Positions 41,028-50,467 of a stretch of DNA of 64,000 nt are shown piece by piece. Numbering within the stretch: position 1 is the stretch's first letter; the number at the start of each line of letters is the position of its first letter. Below the pieces are notes generated by a model. The model had not been told where the DNA came from. It made no database searches and worked only from the letters and a program-made list of their open reading frames with translations. The DNA is from Actinokineospora bangkokensis (lineage in GTDB: Bacteria > Actinomycetota > Actinomycetes > Mycobacteriales > Pseudonocardiaceae), in assembly GCF_001940455.1 (NCBI RefSeq), contig NZ_MKQR01000021.1, forward strand, positions 145,221 through 209,220. Direction: 5' to 3'. Position numbers and translations under genes: made by a program.

Positions 41028-41921
41028 TCAAGCCCCCTGGCGCAGCTGCGGCAGGGACGGTCGCCGGGTGGTGGTGCGGCGCTGCTGGGCGGGGATCCGC
41101 TTGCGGACCGGGGTCGTGGCGCGGCCCAGGGCGGAGTTGATCGCCGCCTCGGTGAGCGCGGCCAGCTCCCGGCGGGTGCCCGCGCGGCCGGGGGCCAGCT
41201 CGTCGAGGACGTGCACCTCCAGCACCAGCCCGCGCAGGCGGGCCACCCGGCGCACCGAGTCCACGATGGTCTCGTCGCCGATGAACGCCGGCGCGGTGGT
41301 CTCCCGCCCGTCGGCCATCCGGAAGCGCAGCGCGATCGGCCGCACCGGCACACCGCCGTCGATCGCGGCCTGGAACACCGCGTGCCGGAACCGGCCGCCG
41401 CCCTGCCCGCACCAGGTGGTGCCCTCGGGGCAGGCGTAGACGTGGGCGCCCGAGCGCAGCACGTCCGACAGCCGCGCCATGGTGGCGGGCAGCGCGCGCA
41501 GGCTCTCCCGGTCCAGGAACACCGTGCCCGCCGCGGCCACCACCCGGCCCAGCACCGGCCAGGCCTTGATGTCGAGCTTGGCCAGCGCCTTCATCGGGCG
41601 CACCGCGTTGACCGCGGCGATGTCCAGCCAGGAGATGTGGTTGGTGGCCACCAGCGCGCCGCGGCCGCGGGCCGCCCGCAGCGCCGCCGCGCCGGTGACC
41701 TCCAGGCGCACCCCGAAGGCGCGCAGCAGGGAGCGGAAGACGAACCGGGCGAAGCGGTCCGAGCCCACCAGCGGCAGGACCGGCACCGCGAGCACGCACA
41801 GCAGCAGCACCGCCACCGCGCCCGCCACGCGCAGCCCGGCGCGCAGGGCGCCCACCGCGGGCTCGTCGCCGGTCAGGCACGCGGGCCCGCACGGCGAGGT
41901 CGGCATCCAGGCGTGGCTCAC
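41028..41921 (-). CDS. 1-acyl-glycerol-3-phosphate acyltransferase-like (OlsA/PlsC family)
   Basis: 297 aa. Hydrophobic N-terminal segment (VAGAVAVLLLCVLAVPVLPLV); PlsC motif I NHISWLD (His95-Asp100), motif II-like FLDRESLRAL and motif III PEGTTW (166-170). Transfers an acyl chain to a lysolipid at the membrane. The GTG overlaps the stop of the OlsB-like gene (GTGA), so the pair probably makes an acylated amino-acid lipid such as ornithine lipid; phosphatidic acid synthesis is the alternative. Confidence 0.85.
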   Translation of the reverse strand: MSHAWMPTSPCGPACLTGDEPAVGALRAGLRVAGAVAVLLLCVLAVPVLPLVGSDRFARFVFRSLLRAFGVRLEVTGAAALRAARGRGALVATNHISWLDIAAVNAVRPMKALAKLDIKAWPVLGRVVAAAGTVFLDRESLRALPATMARLSDVLRSGAHVYACPEGTTWCGQGGGRFRHAVFQAAIDGGVPVRPIALRFRMADGRETTAPAFIGDETIVDSVRRVARLRGLVLEVHVLDELAPGRAGTRRELAALTEAAINSALGRATTPVRKRIPAQQRRTTTRRPSLPQLRQGA

Positions 41922-42673
41922 CGCGCGTCCCCGAGGAAGAAGCGCAGGTAGCGCTCGTCGACACCGGCCAGGTCGAGCAGCACGAAGAAGTCCGCGACGC
42001 CGAAGTCGACGTCCAGGGCGGGCGGACCGCACACCTTCGCGCCCAGCCGCAGGTACCCGCGCAGCAGCGGCGGCACGACCGGGCGCCCGGTGGGCTCGGG
42101 GGCGGGCCACGGGGTGTGCGGGACGACCCGGTGGGCCTCCTCGGCGTAGTGCTTGGCGCGCACGGTCCGCCACACGCCCGCGGCCAGGTCGCCGCCGTCG
42201 GCCAGCGGCACCGAGGCGCACCCGGCGAGCCAGGAGTGCCCGGACAGCAGCATGTACCGGGCGATGCCCGCCCACACCAGGCTGACCACGGCGCCGGAGC
42301 GGTGGTCCGGGTGCACGCAGGAGCGGCCGGTCTCCACCAGCGCGGGGCGCAGGTCGGCCAGGGCGGACAGGTCGAACTCGGTGTCGGAGTAGAGGCGGTC
42401 GGCGCGCCCGGGCGGCAGCATCCGGTAGGTGCCGACGATCTCGCCCGTGGGGTCGTGGCGGACGACGAGGTGGTCGCAGAGCTCGTCGAACCCGTCGACG
42501 TCGAGGCCGGGGCGGGACGTGTGCAGGGTCGCGCCCATCTCCTCGGCGAACACCCGGTGCCGCAACCGCTGCGCGGCCTCCACGTCGGCGCCCTCGTGCG
42601 CGACGAGCAGCGAGTACTGGGTGGTGTCGGTTCCCGGCGTCGGTGTGCTCAGCAGCACCTGGGTCCGCGTCAT
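41918..42673 (-). CDS. OlsB-like N-acyltransferase (GNAT, hemolysin-like)
   Basis: 251 aa. The acyl-ACP N-acyltransferase-like GNAT pattern is visible: YSLLVAHEGADVEAAQRLRHRVFAEEMG at the N-terminus, VGTYRMLPP, ETGRSCVHPDHRSGAVVSLVWAG in the middle and LLRGYLRLGAKVCGPPALDVDFGVADFFVLLD at the C-terminus, as in OlsB proteins that acylate ornithine. First gene of a coupled pair with the PlsC-like gene; mycobacteria have the same pair beside etfA. Ornithine as substrate is an inference. Confidence 0.78.
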   Translation of the reverse strand: MTRTQVLLSTPTPGTDTTQYSLLVAHEGADVEAAQRLRHRVFAEEMGATLHTSRPGLDVDGFDELCDHLVVRHDPTGEIVGTYRMLPPGRADRLYSDTEFDLSALADLRPALVETGRSCVHPDHRSGAVVSLVWAGIARYMLLSGHSWLAGCASVPLADGGDLAAGVWRTVRAKHYAEEAHRVVPHTPWPAPEPTGRPVVPPLLRGYLRLGAKVCGPPALDVDFGVADFFVLLDLAGVDERYLRFFLGDAR

Positions 42674-42857
42674 GGCTCCAGGGTCTGCCCGGCGAGGCGA
42701 CCTGCGCGGGAGCGATCTCGTGACCGGTCGGTGGAGGTTGAGTTAACGGTTATCTCACGCGGATCCGGGCATCGGCGCAGGTGGGGCGGGGGTCGCGGGA
42801 ACCGGGCACCGGGTGTGCGCCTGTCGGGTGAGCCGGTTGCGGCGAACCGGGGAAACG

Positions 42858-42894
42858 GGCAGGGCGGCCACCCACGTGGGGTGACCGCCCTGCC
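42858..42894. terminator. Terminator after etfA
   Basis: GGCAGGGCGG pairs with CCGCCCTGCC, extended by CACCC/GGGTG after one mismatch, with an ACGTG loop. It lies 19 bases beyond the etfA stop on the minus strand. Confidence 0.8.
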
Positions 42895-42913
42895 GGGACG
42901 TGCGCGCGGGGGC

Positions 42914-43879
42914 TCAGCCCTTGCGCTTGGCGACCTCGTCGGTCAGCTGCGGGGCGACGGCGAACAGGTCGCCGACGACGCCGAAGTCGGCGATCTCGAA
43001 GATCGGCGCCTCGGCGTCCTTGTTCACCGCGACGATGGTCTTCGAGGTCTGCATGCCCGCGCGGTGCTGGATCGCGCCGGAGATGCCCAGCGCGACGTAG
43101 AGCTGCGGGGAGACCGTCTTGCCGGTCTGGCCGACCTGGAACTGCGCCGGGTAGTACCCGGAGTCGACCGCCGCGCGGGACGCGCCGACGGCGGCGCCCA
43201 GCGAGTCGGCCAGCTTCTCGACGACGTCGAACTTCTCCGCCGCGCCGACGCCGCGGCCACCGGAGACCACGATCGAGGCCTCGGTGAGCTCGGGGCGGTC
43301 GCCGCCGACGATCGGCTCGACACCGGTGATGCGGGTGGCCTTGGCCGCGTCGGTCGCGGGGACCTCCACGACCTCCTCGGCCGCCGCGCCGGAGGCCTCG
43401 GCGGCCTCCACGCCACCGGGGCGCACGGACACGACCGGGGTGCCGGTGGTGGCCTGGGACTTGACGGTGAACGCGCCGCCGAAGATGGACTGCACGGCGG
43501 TCACGCCGCCCTCGCCCTCCAGGCCGACGGCGTCGACCAGCAGGCCGGACCCGGTGCGGGCGGCCAGCCGACCGGCCACCTCCTTGCCGTCGGCGGTCGC
43601 CGCGACGAGCACCGCCACCGGCGACTTGGCGCCGACCAGCGCGGCCAGCACGTCGACCTTCGGGGTGACCAGGTAGCCGGTGGCGTCGTCGGACTCGGCG
43701 ACGTAGACCTTCTCGGCGCCGTACTGGGCCAGCGACTCCTTGAGCTTGGCGGCCGTGCCGGACGTGCCGACGACCACCGCGGACGGCTCGCCCAGGGCGC
43801 GCGCCGCGGTCAGCAGCTCGAAGGTGACCTTCTTGATCTCGCCGTCGACGTGCTCGACGAGGACCAGGACCTCGGACAT
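42914..43879 (-). CDS. etfA: Electron transfer flavoprotein alpha subunit
   Basis: 321 aa. With EtfB it accepts electrons from acyl-CoA dehydrogenases and passes them to the membrane quinone pool. The FAD-binding C-terminal domain is intact ([70 protein letters not shown]). ATG, 32 bases after the etfB stop; ends at a strong stem-loop. Confidence 0.97.
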   Translation of the reverse strand: MSEVLVLVEHVDGEIKKVTFELLTAARALGEPSAVVVGTSGTAAKLKESLAQYGAEKVYVAESDDATGYLVTPKVDVLAALVGAKSPVAVLVAATADGKEVAGRLAARTGSGLLVDAVGLEGEGGVTAVQSIFGGAFTVKSQATTGTPVVSVRPGGVEAAEASGAAAEEVVEVPATDAAKATRITGVEPIVGGDRPELTEASIVVSGGRGVGAAEKFDVVEKLADSLGAAVGASRAAVDSGYYPAQFQVGQTGKTVSPQLYVALGISGAIQHRAGMQTSKTIVAVNKDAEAPIFEIADFGVVGDLFAVAPQLTDEVAKRKG

Positions 43880-43911
43880 GGTGGTTGCTCCCTTCCCTCT
43901 CGCTGCGGTTG

Positions 43912-44697
43912 TCAGATGATCTTCTGGCCGACCAGGTACTCGGCGATCCGCGAACCGCCGTCACCCTCGTCCTCGACCCGCTGACCGGCCGCGCGCGGCG
44001 GCTTCGGGGCGACCTCGACGACCTTGGAGGTCGCGCTGCCCAGACCCACCGAACCGGCGTCGATGCCCAGGTCGGCGATGGTCAGGGTCTGCACCGGCTT
44101 CTTCTTCGCGGCCATGATGCCCTTGAAGGAGGGGTAGCGCGGCTCGTTGATCTTCTCGCCGACGCTGACCACCGCGGGCAGGCTCGCCTCGAGGTGGGTC
44201 AGGCCCTCGTCGGTCTCGCGGGTCACCTTGATGCTGGTGCCGTCGATCTCGACCTTGCGGGCGTGGGTCAGCTGCGGGTAGCCCAGCAGCTCGGCGAGGA
44301 TGGCCGGGACGGCGCCGGAGCGGCCGTCGGTGGCCTCGTTGCCCGCGATGACCAGGTCGACCGAGTCGACCTTGCCGATGGCGGCGGCGATGACCTTCGA
44401 GGTCTGGATGACGCAGGAGCCGTGCAGGGCCTCGTCGGAGACGTGCAGCGCCTTGTCCGCGCCCATCGACAGCGCCTTGCGGATCGCCTCGGTGGCGCGG
44501 TCGGGGCCGACGCTGAGCACGGTGACCTCGCCGCCCTGCGCCTCCTTGATCAGCAGCGCTTCCTCGACGGCGCGCTCGTTGATCTCGTCGAGGACCGCGT
44601 CGGCGGACTCGCGGTCCAGCGTGTGGTCGGAGTCGGACAGCTTGCGCTCCGAGTAGGTGTCGGGCACCTGCTTGACCAGGACAACGATGTTAGGCAT
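43912..44697 (-). CDS. etfB: Electron transfer flavoprotein beta subunit
   Basis: 261 aa. Family start NIVVLVKQVPDTYSER; AMP-binding region VSVGPDRATEAIRKALSMGADKA; ETF beta signature region VIAGNEATDGRSGAVPAILAELLG. First gene of etfBA, with a promoter about 145 bases upstream. The pair also occurs in this order beside the OlsB-like gene in mycobacteria. Confidence 0.97.
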   Translation of the reverse strand: MPNIVVLVKQVPDTYSERKLSDSDHTLDRESADAVLDEINERAVEEALLIKEAQGGEVTVLSVGPDRATEAIRKALSMGADKALHVSDEALHGSCVIQTSKVIAAAIGKVDSVDLVIAGNEATDGRSGAVPAILAELLGYPQLTHARKVEIDGTSIKVTRETDEGLTHLEASLPAVVSVGEKINEPRYPSFKGIMAAKKKPVQTLTIADLGIDAGSVGLGSATSKVVEVAPKPPRAAGQRVEDEGDGGSRIAEYLVGQKII

Positions 44698-44837
44698 GGG
44701 TCTTCTTCGACCTCCCGGGACGAGCACCGTGGACCGCCGATCGTGGCGGGCAGCGCACCGTGGTATGAACGTGTTCGGTTCGGCTGACCTTGCCAAGCCC
44801 TGCGGCCGGCTGGGCACGTGGCGCCTTTTCCACCGCA

Positions 44838-44865
44838 ATGTTACCCGTCAGTAGCGCGCGTGCAA
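44838..44865 (-). promoter_or_regulatory. Promoter of etfBA
   Basis: On the minus strand TTGCAC (44865-44860) and TAACAT (44843-44838) are separated by 16 bases. It would give a 5' untranslated region of about 130 bases. Confidence 0.55.
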
Positions 44866-44943
44866 CCACGAGCTGTCGCAGTATGCGTGACGGTGCTCAC
44901 CGCGTGCTCGCCGAACCCGGCCCGGCACCCCCCGCCGAGCGGT

Positions 44944-44949
44944 TAGGGT
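44944..44949 (+). promoter_or_regulatory. -10 box for leaderless degV mRNA
   Basis: TAGGGT ends 6 bases before the degV ATG at 44956, and no Shine-Dalgarno sequence is present. Confidence 0.5.
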
Positions 44950-44955
44950 CATCGC

Positions 44956-45792
44956 ATGAGGGTCGCGATCGTCACCGACTCCACCTCCTCGCTGCCGCCG
45001 GAGGTGGCGCGGCAGTGGGGCATCCGCGTGATCCCGATCCGCATCCACGTCGCCGACCAGGTCGACGACGAGCGGCGCATCCCGCCCGCGGCCGTGGTCG
45101 AGGCCATGCGCGGCGCCCTGCCGGTCTCGACCGAGCCGCCGCCGCCCGCGGCGTTCTACTGGGCCTACCGCGCCGCCGCCGAGGACGGCGCCGACGCGGT
45201 GGTGTCCGTCCACATCTCCGCCAAGCAGTCCACCACCGTCGAGCACGCCCGCGAGGCCGCCGCGCAGCTGCGCTTCCCGGTCGAGGTGGTCGACTCCGGC
45301 AACATGGGCATGACCATGGGCTACGCGGTCACCGGCGCGGCCAGGGTCGCGGGCGCGGGCGGCAGCCCCGCCCGGGTCATCGACACCCTCCAGCGCCGCC
45401 TGGGCGCCAGCACCACCCTCATCCACGTCGAGACCCTCGACTACCTGCGCGCGGGCGGGCGCATCGGCGCCGCCGCGCACCTCATCGGCTCGGCGCTGTC
45501 GGTCAAGCCCCTGCTGACCATCAAGGACGGCCAGGTCGCCCCCACCGGCCGCTCCCTGGGCACCGGCCGCGCCGTCCGCAAGCTCGTCGACCTGGCCGCC
45601 GAGGCCGCGGGCGACCGCACCGTCGACGTCGCCGTCGAGCACGTCGGCGCCCCCGAGCAGGCCAACACCGTCCTGGAGGGCCTGCGCAAGGCCATCCCCG
45701 ACATCCGCGAGACCATCGTGACCGAGGCCAGCACCGCCATCGCCGTCCACACCGGCCCCGGCACGCTCTGCGTCCACATCAGCGGCACCTGA
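44956..45792 (+). CDS. DegV family fatty-acid-binding protein
   Basis: 278 aa. N-terminal VAIVTDSTSSLPPEVARQWGI is the DegV signature; IPIRIHV, LPVSTEPPPP, the SAKQSTT segment and LDYLRAGGRIG follow in order. DegV/FakB proteins bind a fatty acid and, in firmicutes, present it to the kinase FakA; no FakA homologue is in the window, so the actinobacterial role is open. Alone on the plus strand, divergent from etfBA. Confidence 0.92.
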   Translation: MRVAIVTDSTSSLPPEVARQWGIRVIPIRIHVADQVDDERRIPPAAVVEAMRGALPVSTEPPPPAAFYWAYRAAAEDGADAVVSVHISAKQSTTVEHAREAAAQLRFPVEVVDSGNMGMTMGYAVTGAARVAGAGGSPARVIDTLQRRLGASTTLIHVETLDYLRAGGRIGAAAHLIGSALSVKPLLTIKDGQVAPTGRSLGTGRAVRKLVDLAAEAAGDRTVDVAVEHVGAPEQANTVLEGLRKAIPDIRETIVTEASTAIAVHTGPGTLCVHISGT

Positions 45793-45798
45793 CCCCGG

Positions 45799-45819
45799 CG
45801 GTCCGGTCAGGACGGACCG
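45799..45819. terminator. Short hairpin after degV
   Basis: CGGTCCG and CGGACCG pair around a 7-base loop, 6 bases after the degV stop, between convergent genes. No T-run; further GC-rich hairpins follow up to 45890. Confidence 0.5.
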
Positions 45820-45899
45820 GGCCGTCGGCCCGCGGCGCCTGCCCGGGACGCGCCGCGCCCGGGTGCGCCGCGCCGACCACGGCCGGGACGGGGTGCGGG

Positions 45900-47153
45900 T
45901 CAGGTCGTGAACGCGTTGCCGGTGGCGATCTTGGGGCGGGGCAGCTCCGGGTGGGCGCCGGGGGTGGCGCGGGCGTAGACCTCGGCGGTCTGGCGGGCGA
46001 TGAGGCCCCAGTCGAAGTCCTGGGGGAGGCGGGACTTGGCGAGCCGGGCGCGGCGGCGGGCGGCGGCGGGGTCGTCGAGGACGTGGCGGACGGCGGCGGT
46101 GAGGGCGTCGACGTCGCCCGGGGGGAAGGACAACCCGGTGCGGCCGTCGACGACGACCTCGCCCAGGCCGCCCGCGGTGGAGGCGACCAGCGGGGCGCCG
46201 ACGGCCGCGGCCTCCAGGGCCACGATGCCGAACGGCTCGTAGCGGCTGGGCAGCACCACCGCGTCGGCGGCGGCGAGGGTGGCCACCAGGTCGGCGTCGT
46301 CGAGGTGGCCCGCGAACTCCACCGCGCGGCGCACCCGCAGCTTGCGGGCCAGGTCCAGCAGCGGCCCGGCCTGCGAGCCCTTGCCCGCCACCACCAGCCG
46401 GGTGCCCGGGTGCGAGCGGCGCACCCTGGGCAGGGCGGCGACCAGGTCGTGCACGCCCTTCTCCCACTCCAGCCTGCCGAAGAACAGCAGCAGCGGGCCG
46501 CCGTCGGGGCTGTGCGCGGCGCGGGCGGCGCGCACCGCCGCCGGGCTGGGCCGCCAGCCGCGCGGCTCGATGCCGTTGTGGATCACCGCGATGCCCGCCG
46601 GGTCCACCTCGAACAGGTGCGCCACCTCGGTGCGCATGGCCGACGAGCAGGTGATGAGCGCGTCGGCGCGGTTGGCCAGCCACCACTCCACCGAGTGCAC
46701 CTGCTGGTTCAGCGGCTGCGACAGCCACCCGCTGTGCCTGCCCGCCTCGGTGGCGTGCAGGGTCGCCACCAGCGGCACCCCGGCGTGCCCGGCGAGGGCG
46801 ACGGCCGGGTGGGTCACCAGCCAGTCGTGGGCGTGCACGACGTCCGGGCGCCAGTCGCGCACCAGGGCCAGGCCCGCGCGCACCATCCCGTGCCCCATCG
46901 CCAGCGTCCAGGCCACCAGGTCCTTCTCGAACACCAGGTGCGCGGGGTCCTCGGCCACCCGCACCACCCGCACGCCCGCGTCGAGCACGTCGGTGGTGGG
47001 GTGGGTGCCCGCGTCGCTGCCCGCCTCGTGCCTGCACAGCACGACGACCTCGTGGCCCTGGGCGGCGAGGTTGACCGCGATGGCGTGCACGTGTCTGCCC
47101 AGCCCGCCGATGACCACCGGTGGGTACTCCCAGGACAGCATCAGCACGCGCAC
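45900..47153 (-). CDS. GT4 family glycosyltransferase, alpha-glucan type
   Basis: 417 aa GT-B fold. N-terminal Gly-rich loop LSWEYPPVVIGGLGRHVHAI, VVHAHDWL, C-terminal LLFFGRLEWEKGVHDLVAAL and the nucleotide-sugar motif PSRYEPFGIVALEAAAVGAPLVAS. It resembles Rv3032-type glucosyltransferases that extend alpha-1,4-glucans for 6-O-methylglucose lipopolysaccharide and glycogen. The GTG at 47153 with GGGGAGG upstream is chosen. Neighbours are the GH57 branching enzyme and a methyltransferase, supporting a methyl-glucan role. Confidence 0.87.
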   Translation of the reverse strand: MRVLMLSWEYPPVVIGGLGRHVHAIAVNLAAQGHEVVVLCRHEAGSDAGTHPTTDVLDAGVRVVRVAEDPAHLVFEKDLVAWTLAMGHGMVRAGLALVRDWRPDVVHAHDWLVTHPAVALAGHAGVPLVATLHATEAGRHSGWLSQPLNQQVHSVEWWLANRADALITCSSAMRTEVAHLFEVDPAGIAVIHNGIEPRGWRPSPAAVRAARAAHSPDGGPLLLFFGRLEWEKGVHDLVAALPRVRRSHPGTRLVVAGKGSQAGPLLDLARKLRVRRAVEFAGHLDDADLVATLAAADAVVLPSRYEPFGIVALEAAAVGAPLVASTAGGLGEVVVDGRTGLSFPPGDVDALTAAVRHVLDDPAAARRRARLAKSRLPQDFDWGLIARQTAEVYARATPGAHPELPRPKIATGNAFTT

Positions 47154-47184
47154 GTCGGCATCCTCCCCGTCGGGTCCGCCAACC

Positions 47185-48702
47185 CTACTCGGGAGTAACG
47201 AACTGCCGGGCGTCCAGGTGGCCGAACGGCCCGTCCACCACCCGCAGGGCGGCGGCCCGCGCCCCGGCGCGCTCCCGGGCACCCGACCGCAGCAGCGAGG
47301 CCAGCTCGGCGTAGCGCTCGCCGTGCACCTTCGCCCGGCGGCGGGCGTAGTCGGCGGCGGAGTCCTTGGTGACCATGAACGCCCAGTCGCTCGACAGGGC
47401 CAGCAGCGCCTCGCGCACCACCTGGTCGAGCACCGGGTCGCGGTGCCCGGGGTCAACCCCGCGCAGCAGGTCGAGCAGGTCGCGCTGGAGCTCGGCGCCC
47501 GCGTGCACCAGGTCGGCCACCTGCTCGCCGTCCCACACCCGCCAGTCCTTGCCCGAGCCCCACGACGAGGCGGGCAGGTCCACCCGGCCGCCCACGTACC
47601 CGGCCGCCAGCGCGCCGCGCAGGGTCGTCACCCGCACACCCGCCTCCGGCAGCAGCCGCAGCACCCGCTCCAACCAGGCCGGGCCCTCGTACCACCAGTG
47701 CCCGAACAGCTCGGTGTCGTAGGCCGCGACCACGAGCGCGGGCCTGCCGTGCCGGTCGCGCTGCTCGCGCAGGCGCCGCACGACGGTGTCGACGAAGTCC
47801 GCGGCGTGCCGCTCGACGGCCGCGGCGGCCAGCGCGGGCTCGTAGGGCCGCTTGTCCTGCGGGGCCACGGCCCGGCCGGTGACCCGGGACGGCTTGAGGC
47901 CGGAGGGGTGGTCGTACGTGTGGAAGTCGCGGTAGGCGGGGTCGCCGGGGTAGCCGGCCTTGGGCGACCAGACGCGGTAGGTGACCTCCAGGTCGCGGCC
48001 GAAGCACACCACGTCGGAGTCGCCCACCGTGCGGGCGAAGGCGGTGTCGCCGTGCAGGGCCGGGCCGTCGACGAGGAAGCGGCGCACCCCCGCCGCCGCG
48101 TAGCCGGTCTCCATGCCCGGGGCGTACCCGCACTCCGGCGCCCAGATGCCCTCGGGCCGGGTGCCCACGCGCAGGGCGGTGTCGTCCAGGCCCAGGCGCA
48201 GGGCGGCCGCGCGCAGCCGCGGGTCGAGCAGCGGCTGGAACGGGTGCGTGGCGGGCCCGCCGATCAGCTCGACGACGCCGCCGTCCACCAGCGGGCGCAG
48301 CACCGGGGAGAACCCGTGCCGCCACCGGCCCTCGAACTCCGCCAGCGCCGCCGCCGAGTCCCGGAACTGCGCGGCGGCGACCTCGCGCAGCAGCGGGTCG
48401 CCGTGCTGCCAGCGGGTCGCGGCGTACTGGGCGCGCAGGTTCCAGTTGCCCAGCCAGTCGTGCGCGGCCCGCAGCGCGTGCGGGTCGTCGAGCTGGGCGG
48501 CCAGCACCGGGGTGACGCCGAGGGTGAGCACGTCGCGGCGGCCCTCCTCGGCGAAGCGGCGCACCAGGTCCACCAGCGGCAGGTAGGAGTGCGCCCACGC
48601 CTGGTACAGCCACTCCTCGCCCACCGGCCACGTGCCGTGGTGCGGCAGCCAGGGCAGGTGGCTGTGCAGGACGAGGGCGAACCCCCCGATCGGGTCGCTC
48701 AT
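47185..48702 (-). CDS. GH57 1,4-alpha-glucan branching enzyme
   Basis: 505 aa. N-terminal GFALVLHSHLPWL is the GH57 region 1; catalytic Glu190 lies in EGIWAPECGYAPG and catalytic Asp329 in VVAAYDTELFGHWWYEG; a helical C-terminal domain follows. This matches Rv3031-type branching enzymes. The ATG overlaps the stop of the methyltransferase gene (ATGA), so the two are translated together; the GT4 gene follows 31 bases after it. Confidence 0.88.
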   Translation of the reverse strand: MSDPIGGFALVLHSHLPWLPHHGTWPVGEEWLYQAWAHSYLPLVDLVRRFAEEGRRDVLTLGVTPVLAAQLDDPHALRAAHDWLGNWNLRAQYAATRWQHGDPLLREVAAAQFRDSAAALAEFEGRWRHGFSPVLRPLVDGGVVELIGGPATHPFQPLLDPRLRAAALRLGLDDTALRVGTRPEGIWAPECGYAPGMETGYAAAGVRRFLVDGPALHGDTAFARTVGDSDVVCFGRDLEVTYRVWSPKAGYPGDPAYRDFHTYDHPSGLKPSRVTGRAVAPQDKRPYEPALAAAAVERHAADFVDTVVRRLREQRDRHGRPALVVAAYDTELFGHWWYEGPAWLERVLRLLPEAGVRVTTLRGALAAGYVGGRVDLPASSWGSGKDWRVWDGEQVADLVHAGAELQRDLLDLLRGVDPGHRDPVLDQVVREALLALSSDWAFMVTKDSAADYARRRAKVHGERYAELASLLRSGARERAGARAAALRVVDGPFGHLDARQFVTPE

Positions 48703-49469
48703 GCCCGCGCGACCGCCACCAGGTCGAGGGAGGCGTCGACGTCCTCGGCGCTGACCGCGAAATCCGCGGCGGTCACCGAGGTGACCGCGGCCAGCAGGTC
48801 GGCGGGCCACGGGTCGCCGGAGACCGCCACCGCCAGCTGCGCGTCGATGATCGACCCGCCGTGGGCGGCGTCGAGCCCGCGCAGCCGCGGGCCGTGCCCG
48901 AGCCCGCCGAGGAACTCCACGGTGAAACCGGCGTCCACCAGCAGCCCGGCCAGCTCGGCGCCCGCCAGCTCGCGGGTGTGGAACGGGTTGAGCGGGGTGT
49001 CGCGGCCCGGGGAGAAGGTGATCCGGTTGGGCGTGGTCACCAGCAGCACCCCGCCGGGGCGCAGCACCCGGTGGCACTCCAGCAGGAAGCCCTCCTGGTC
49101 CCACAGGTGCTCGATCACCTGGAGGTTCGCCACCACGTCGACGGCGCCGGTGCGCACCGGCAGCGCGGCGAGGTTGCCGCGCACGGTGCGCACCCCCGGG
49201 TAGGCCTTGGCGACGTGCGCCGCGGTGGTCGCGTCGTAGTCGAGCCCGACGACCCGGTCCGCGGTGCGCGCCAGCAGGTCGGCGCCGTAGCCCTCCCCGC
49301 AGCCCGCCTCCAGCACCACCGCGCCCGCGCAGTGGTGGGCCAGGTGCAGGTAGGCGGCCTCGTGGCGGCGGAACCAGTAGTTCTCGACGTCGATGCCGGG
49401 CACGGTCCGCTCACCGGTGAGCGGGAGCTGGTCGGCGCCGTCTGGTCCGGCGGGGGTTTCGGTCGACAC
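48699..49469 (-). CDS. SAM-dependent methyltransferase of the glucan cluster
   Basis: 256 aa class I methyltransferase: motif I VVLEAGCGEGYGADLLA, acidic loop VVGLDYD, motif IV VANLQVIEHL and VLRPGGVLLVTTPN. First gene of the methyltransferase-GH57-GT4 operon. The same set occurs in mycobacteria (Rv3030-Rv3032), where it is linked to methylglucose lipopolysaccharide; glucan O-methylation here is inferred from that context. GTG start. Confidence 0.85.
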   Translation of the reverse strand: MSTETPAGPDGADQLPLTGERTVPGIDVENYWFRRHEAAYLHLAHHCAGAVVLEAGCGEGYGADLLARTADRVVGLDYDATTAAHVAKAYPGVRTVRGNLAALPVRTGAVDVVANLQVIEHLWDQEGFLLECHRVLRPGGVLLVTTPNRITFSPGRDTPLNPFHTRELAGAELAGLLVDAGFTVEFLGGLGHGPRLRGLDAAHGGSIIDAQLAVAVSGDPWPADLLAAVTSVTAADFAVSAEDVDASLDLVAVARA

Positions 49470-49510
49470 GGACGCAGACGGTAGCCGATGCGGTTACCGG
49501 CGGGTCGGGG

Positions 49511-50341
49511 TCAGCGCTTGACGCCGACGGCGCCCGCGACGCAGTGCTGGGTGGGCGAGAGCGGCTTGACCCGCGGGCCGTCCGGCCACCACTGCGCGCA
49601 CAGCGACAGCCCCGGCTCGAACAGCTCCAGCCCCGGCAGCATCTCCGCGATCTCGGCGCGCGTGCGGAACCGGCCGGTGCTCATGTCGCTGAGCAGCACC
49701 TTCTCCAGCTTCTTCGCGATCGGGGTGTAGCGCTCGTCCTCGGGGTCGAGGAAGTGGCTGATCCCCACCACCGAACCCGGGGCCAGGGCGTCGATGTAGG
49801 TCTGCATGATGTCGCGCGGCGGGCGGGCGCCGCCGTAGTGGTGGAACGTGGCCATCTGGAACAGCGCGATGGGCTGCTCGAAGTCCAGGTGCCGGGTGAC
49901 GACCTCGTCGGCGAGCACCCGCTCGGGCTCGAAGATGTCCTGGGCGGTGAAGTGCGTGCGGTCGTTCTCCTCCAGCAGCGCCCGGCCGTGGGCGATCACC
50001 ACCGGGTCGTGGTCGATGTAGACCACGGTGGTGTTGGGGTTGATCCGCTGGGCGACCTGGTGGGTGTTCTCCGCGGTGGGCAGGCCCGAGCCCAGGTCGA
50101 GGAACTGGCGCACCCCGGTCTGCTGGGCGATGAACCGGGTGACCCGGATGAGGAAGTCGCGGCTGTCGAAGGCGATGTGGGCGGCCTCGGGCACCAGCTC
50201 GTTGATCTTCCGCATCATCTCGCGGTCGACCTCGTAGTTGTCCTTGCCGTTGAGGAACCCGTCGTAGACCCGGGCGATGCTCGGCTTGGTGGTGTCGATG
50301 TAGGTGGGCAGCGCCGGGCCGGCGCCGTGGGGACCAGGCAT
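49511..50341 (-). CDS. SAM methyltransferase, PF04672 (DUF574) family
   Basis: 276 aa. It begins with the family hallmark YIDTTKPSIARVYDGFLNGKDNYEVDRE. The Rossmann motif is QFLDLGSGLPTAENTHQVAQ; VYIDHDPVVIAHG and MATFHHYGGARPPRDIMQTYIDALAPGS follow. These proteins are abundant in actinomycetes beside XRE/DUF397 regulators; the substrate is unknown. The ATG at 50341 is chosen with GAGGA upstream; a GTG 15 bases earlier is possible. Divergent from the XRE regulator, 126 bases apart. Confidence 0.85.
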   Translation of the reverse strand: MPGPHGAGPALPTYIDTTKPSIARVYDGFLNGKDNYEVDREMMRKINELVPEAAHIAFDSRDFLIRVTRFIAQQTGVRQFLDLGSGLPTAENTHQVAQRINPNTTVVYIDHDPVVIAHGRALLEENDRTHFTAQDIFEPERVLADEVVTRHLDFEQPIALFQMATFHHYGGARPPRDIMQTYIDALAPGSVVGISHFLDPEDERYTPIAKKLEKVLLSDMSTGRFRTRAEIAEMLPGLELFEPGLSLCAQWWPDGPRVKPLSPTQHCVAGAVGVKR

Positions 50342-50467
50342 CAGGGGATTCCTCACCCAGCGTCGTGAAACGTGAACCGTTTGCGGTCAAGAGGTACCCT
50401 CACTCTAGGGGCACGACCGCGCCGGGCACTACGGCGGGTAGCGATTAATCTGCGGAAGGGAATCGAC

